A DNA stretch of 64,000 nt from Haploplasma axanthum (lineage in GTDB: Bacteria; Bacillota_I; Bacilli_A; Acholeplasmatales; Acholeplasmataceae), in assembly GCF_900660745.1 (NCBI RefSeq), contig NZ_LR215048.1:1302001-1366000 (forward strand). The letters are read 5' to 3'. Below the pieces are notes generated by a model that was given only the letters and a program-made list of their open reading frames with translations, was not told the DNA's origin and searched no databases. Position 1 is the stretch's first letter. Every line of letters begins with the position of its first letter. Positions 63,553 to 64,000 of the stretch are shown piece by piece. A program made the translations under genes and the position numbers.

Positions 63553-64000
63553 CTAAGCAACAAGACGCTCCTGTTGCTTCTCTTTATTCAAGCGTTTCAT
63601 TTCTGCCATTGCAGAATCGAATGTTGCATGTGCGTAATAGTTCAGCGTCATGGCTATATTAGCATGTCCCATAATGTACTGTAATGCCTTTGGATTCATT
63701 CCTGCATTTGCATAGTTGGTACAGAATGTATGTCGCAAACTATGTGGAGTGATGTGTGGCAATTTATCCTCGTTATACTTATTGTATTTCTTAACAAGAC
63801 CTTTCATCATGCCGTTGTAATCACTTGCCACTTTTGGATAGTTCTTTCTATTAAGAAAGAGGAAATCACTATATCCATCAATCTCAACACGCTTATCATT
63901 CTTTCGATTCGCTAACACTCGCTTAAATGCTTGATAGGCTTCTTCAACCATAGGAACTTGACGTTCGCCACTTTTGGTCTTTGGTGTTTCAATGTAGTAC
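63553..64000 (-). CDS. int: Tn916-type tyrosine integrase, C-terminal part
   Basis: About 149 codons; the gene runs off the right edge. Catalytic domain residues visible: HSLRHTFCTNYANAG (H-x-x-R), GHANIAMTLNYYAHAT (H and the nucleophile Tyr), preceded by YIETPKTKSGERQVPM and DGYSDFLFLNRKNYPKVASD. This is very like integrases of Tn916-family conjugative elements. Its base composition is clearly less AT-rich than its surroundings, pointing to recent transfer. Whether the element extends to the right or is only a remnant cannot be seen. Confidence 0.9.
   Translation of the reverse strand, partial: YYIETPKTKSGERQVPMVEEAYQAFKRVLANRKNDKRVEIDGYSDFLFLNRKNYPKVASDYNGMMKGLVKKYNKYNEDKLPHITPHSLRHTFCTNYANAGMNPKALQYIMGHANIAMTLNYYAHATFDSAMAEMKRLNKEKQQERLVA

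Overview
The window is 64 kb of very AT-rich bacterial chromosome. TGA is used as a true stop (for example at the ends of plsY, padR and copZ), so the code is standard and not the Mycoplasma variant. The gene set (hrcA-grpE-dnaK-dnaJ, infC-rpmI-rplT with an AUU start, plsY next to parE-parC, yneF, nadD-nadE-mnmA, class II galT, lipoate ligase, an acyl-ACP thioesterase, PadR/Fur/MerR regulators) fits a low-GC Bacillota or Mycoplasmatota lineage, perhaps near Acholeplasma, Izemoplasma or Haloplasma. That placement is inference from gene content; there is no rRNA or tRNA in the window to anchor it.

Layout. 1-2.5 kb: a PadR regulator with the start of a membrane protein, an AAA ATPase and an uncharacterised winged-helix protein. 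2.5-8.7 kb: parE-parC-nucleoside kinase operon, divergent from plsY. 9.5-13.2 kb: yneF and an arsR-copA-copZ-rsmD copper operon behind a consensus promoter with an operator. 13.2-16 kb: ABC-F ATPase and a PLD-like protein without HKD residues. 16.06-17.33 kb: an IS3-family element that split the terminator of the M42 peptidase gene. 19.05-19.20 kb: an unassigned structured RNA with its own promoter and terminator. 20.7-22.05 kb: infC-rpmI-rplT behind an attenuator leader. 22-27 kb: thioesterase, a lipoprotein nucleotidase, and a condensation-fold acyltransferase with its DUF6320-like partner. 27-35 kb: recD2 and a galR-galT-galK-GH2 operon. 35-43.9 kb: MerR-SDR, nadD-nadE-mnmA, a cysteine-free Fur protein, rsmH, yceD-rpmF, lplA. 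43.9-48.7 kb: the CIRCE-controlled heat-shock operon. 48.7-53.6 kb: GGDEF protein, yjdM divergent from pgpA, P-type ATPase.

From about 53.8 kb to the right edge the window changes character. It holds small orphan genes, a frameshifted serine recombinase, a type I restriction remnant next to an XRE gene, an IS110 element, an IS21 element that cuts a gene in two, and the 3' end of a Tn916-type integrase. Here lie the most unusual signals: four arrays (15 units) of a repeat with the core ACGCACCC phased every 19-21 bp, all in one orientation, lying downstream of minus-strand cargo genes. Two arrays share 57 identical bases 5.3 kb apart.

Working together: most housekeeping genes form short minus-strand operons with clear -35/-10 boxes and intrinsic terminators, and several regulators (PadR, ArsR/CadC, LacI, MerR, HrcA, XRE) sit next to a palindrome that is probably their own operator. 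The right-hand 10 kb is a layered mobile-element graveyard that still carries a repeat system I cannot assign.
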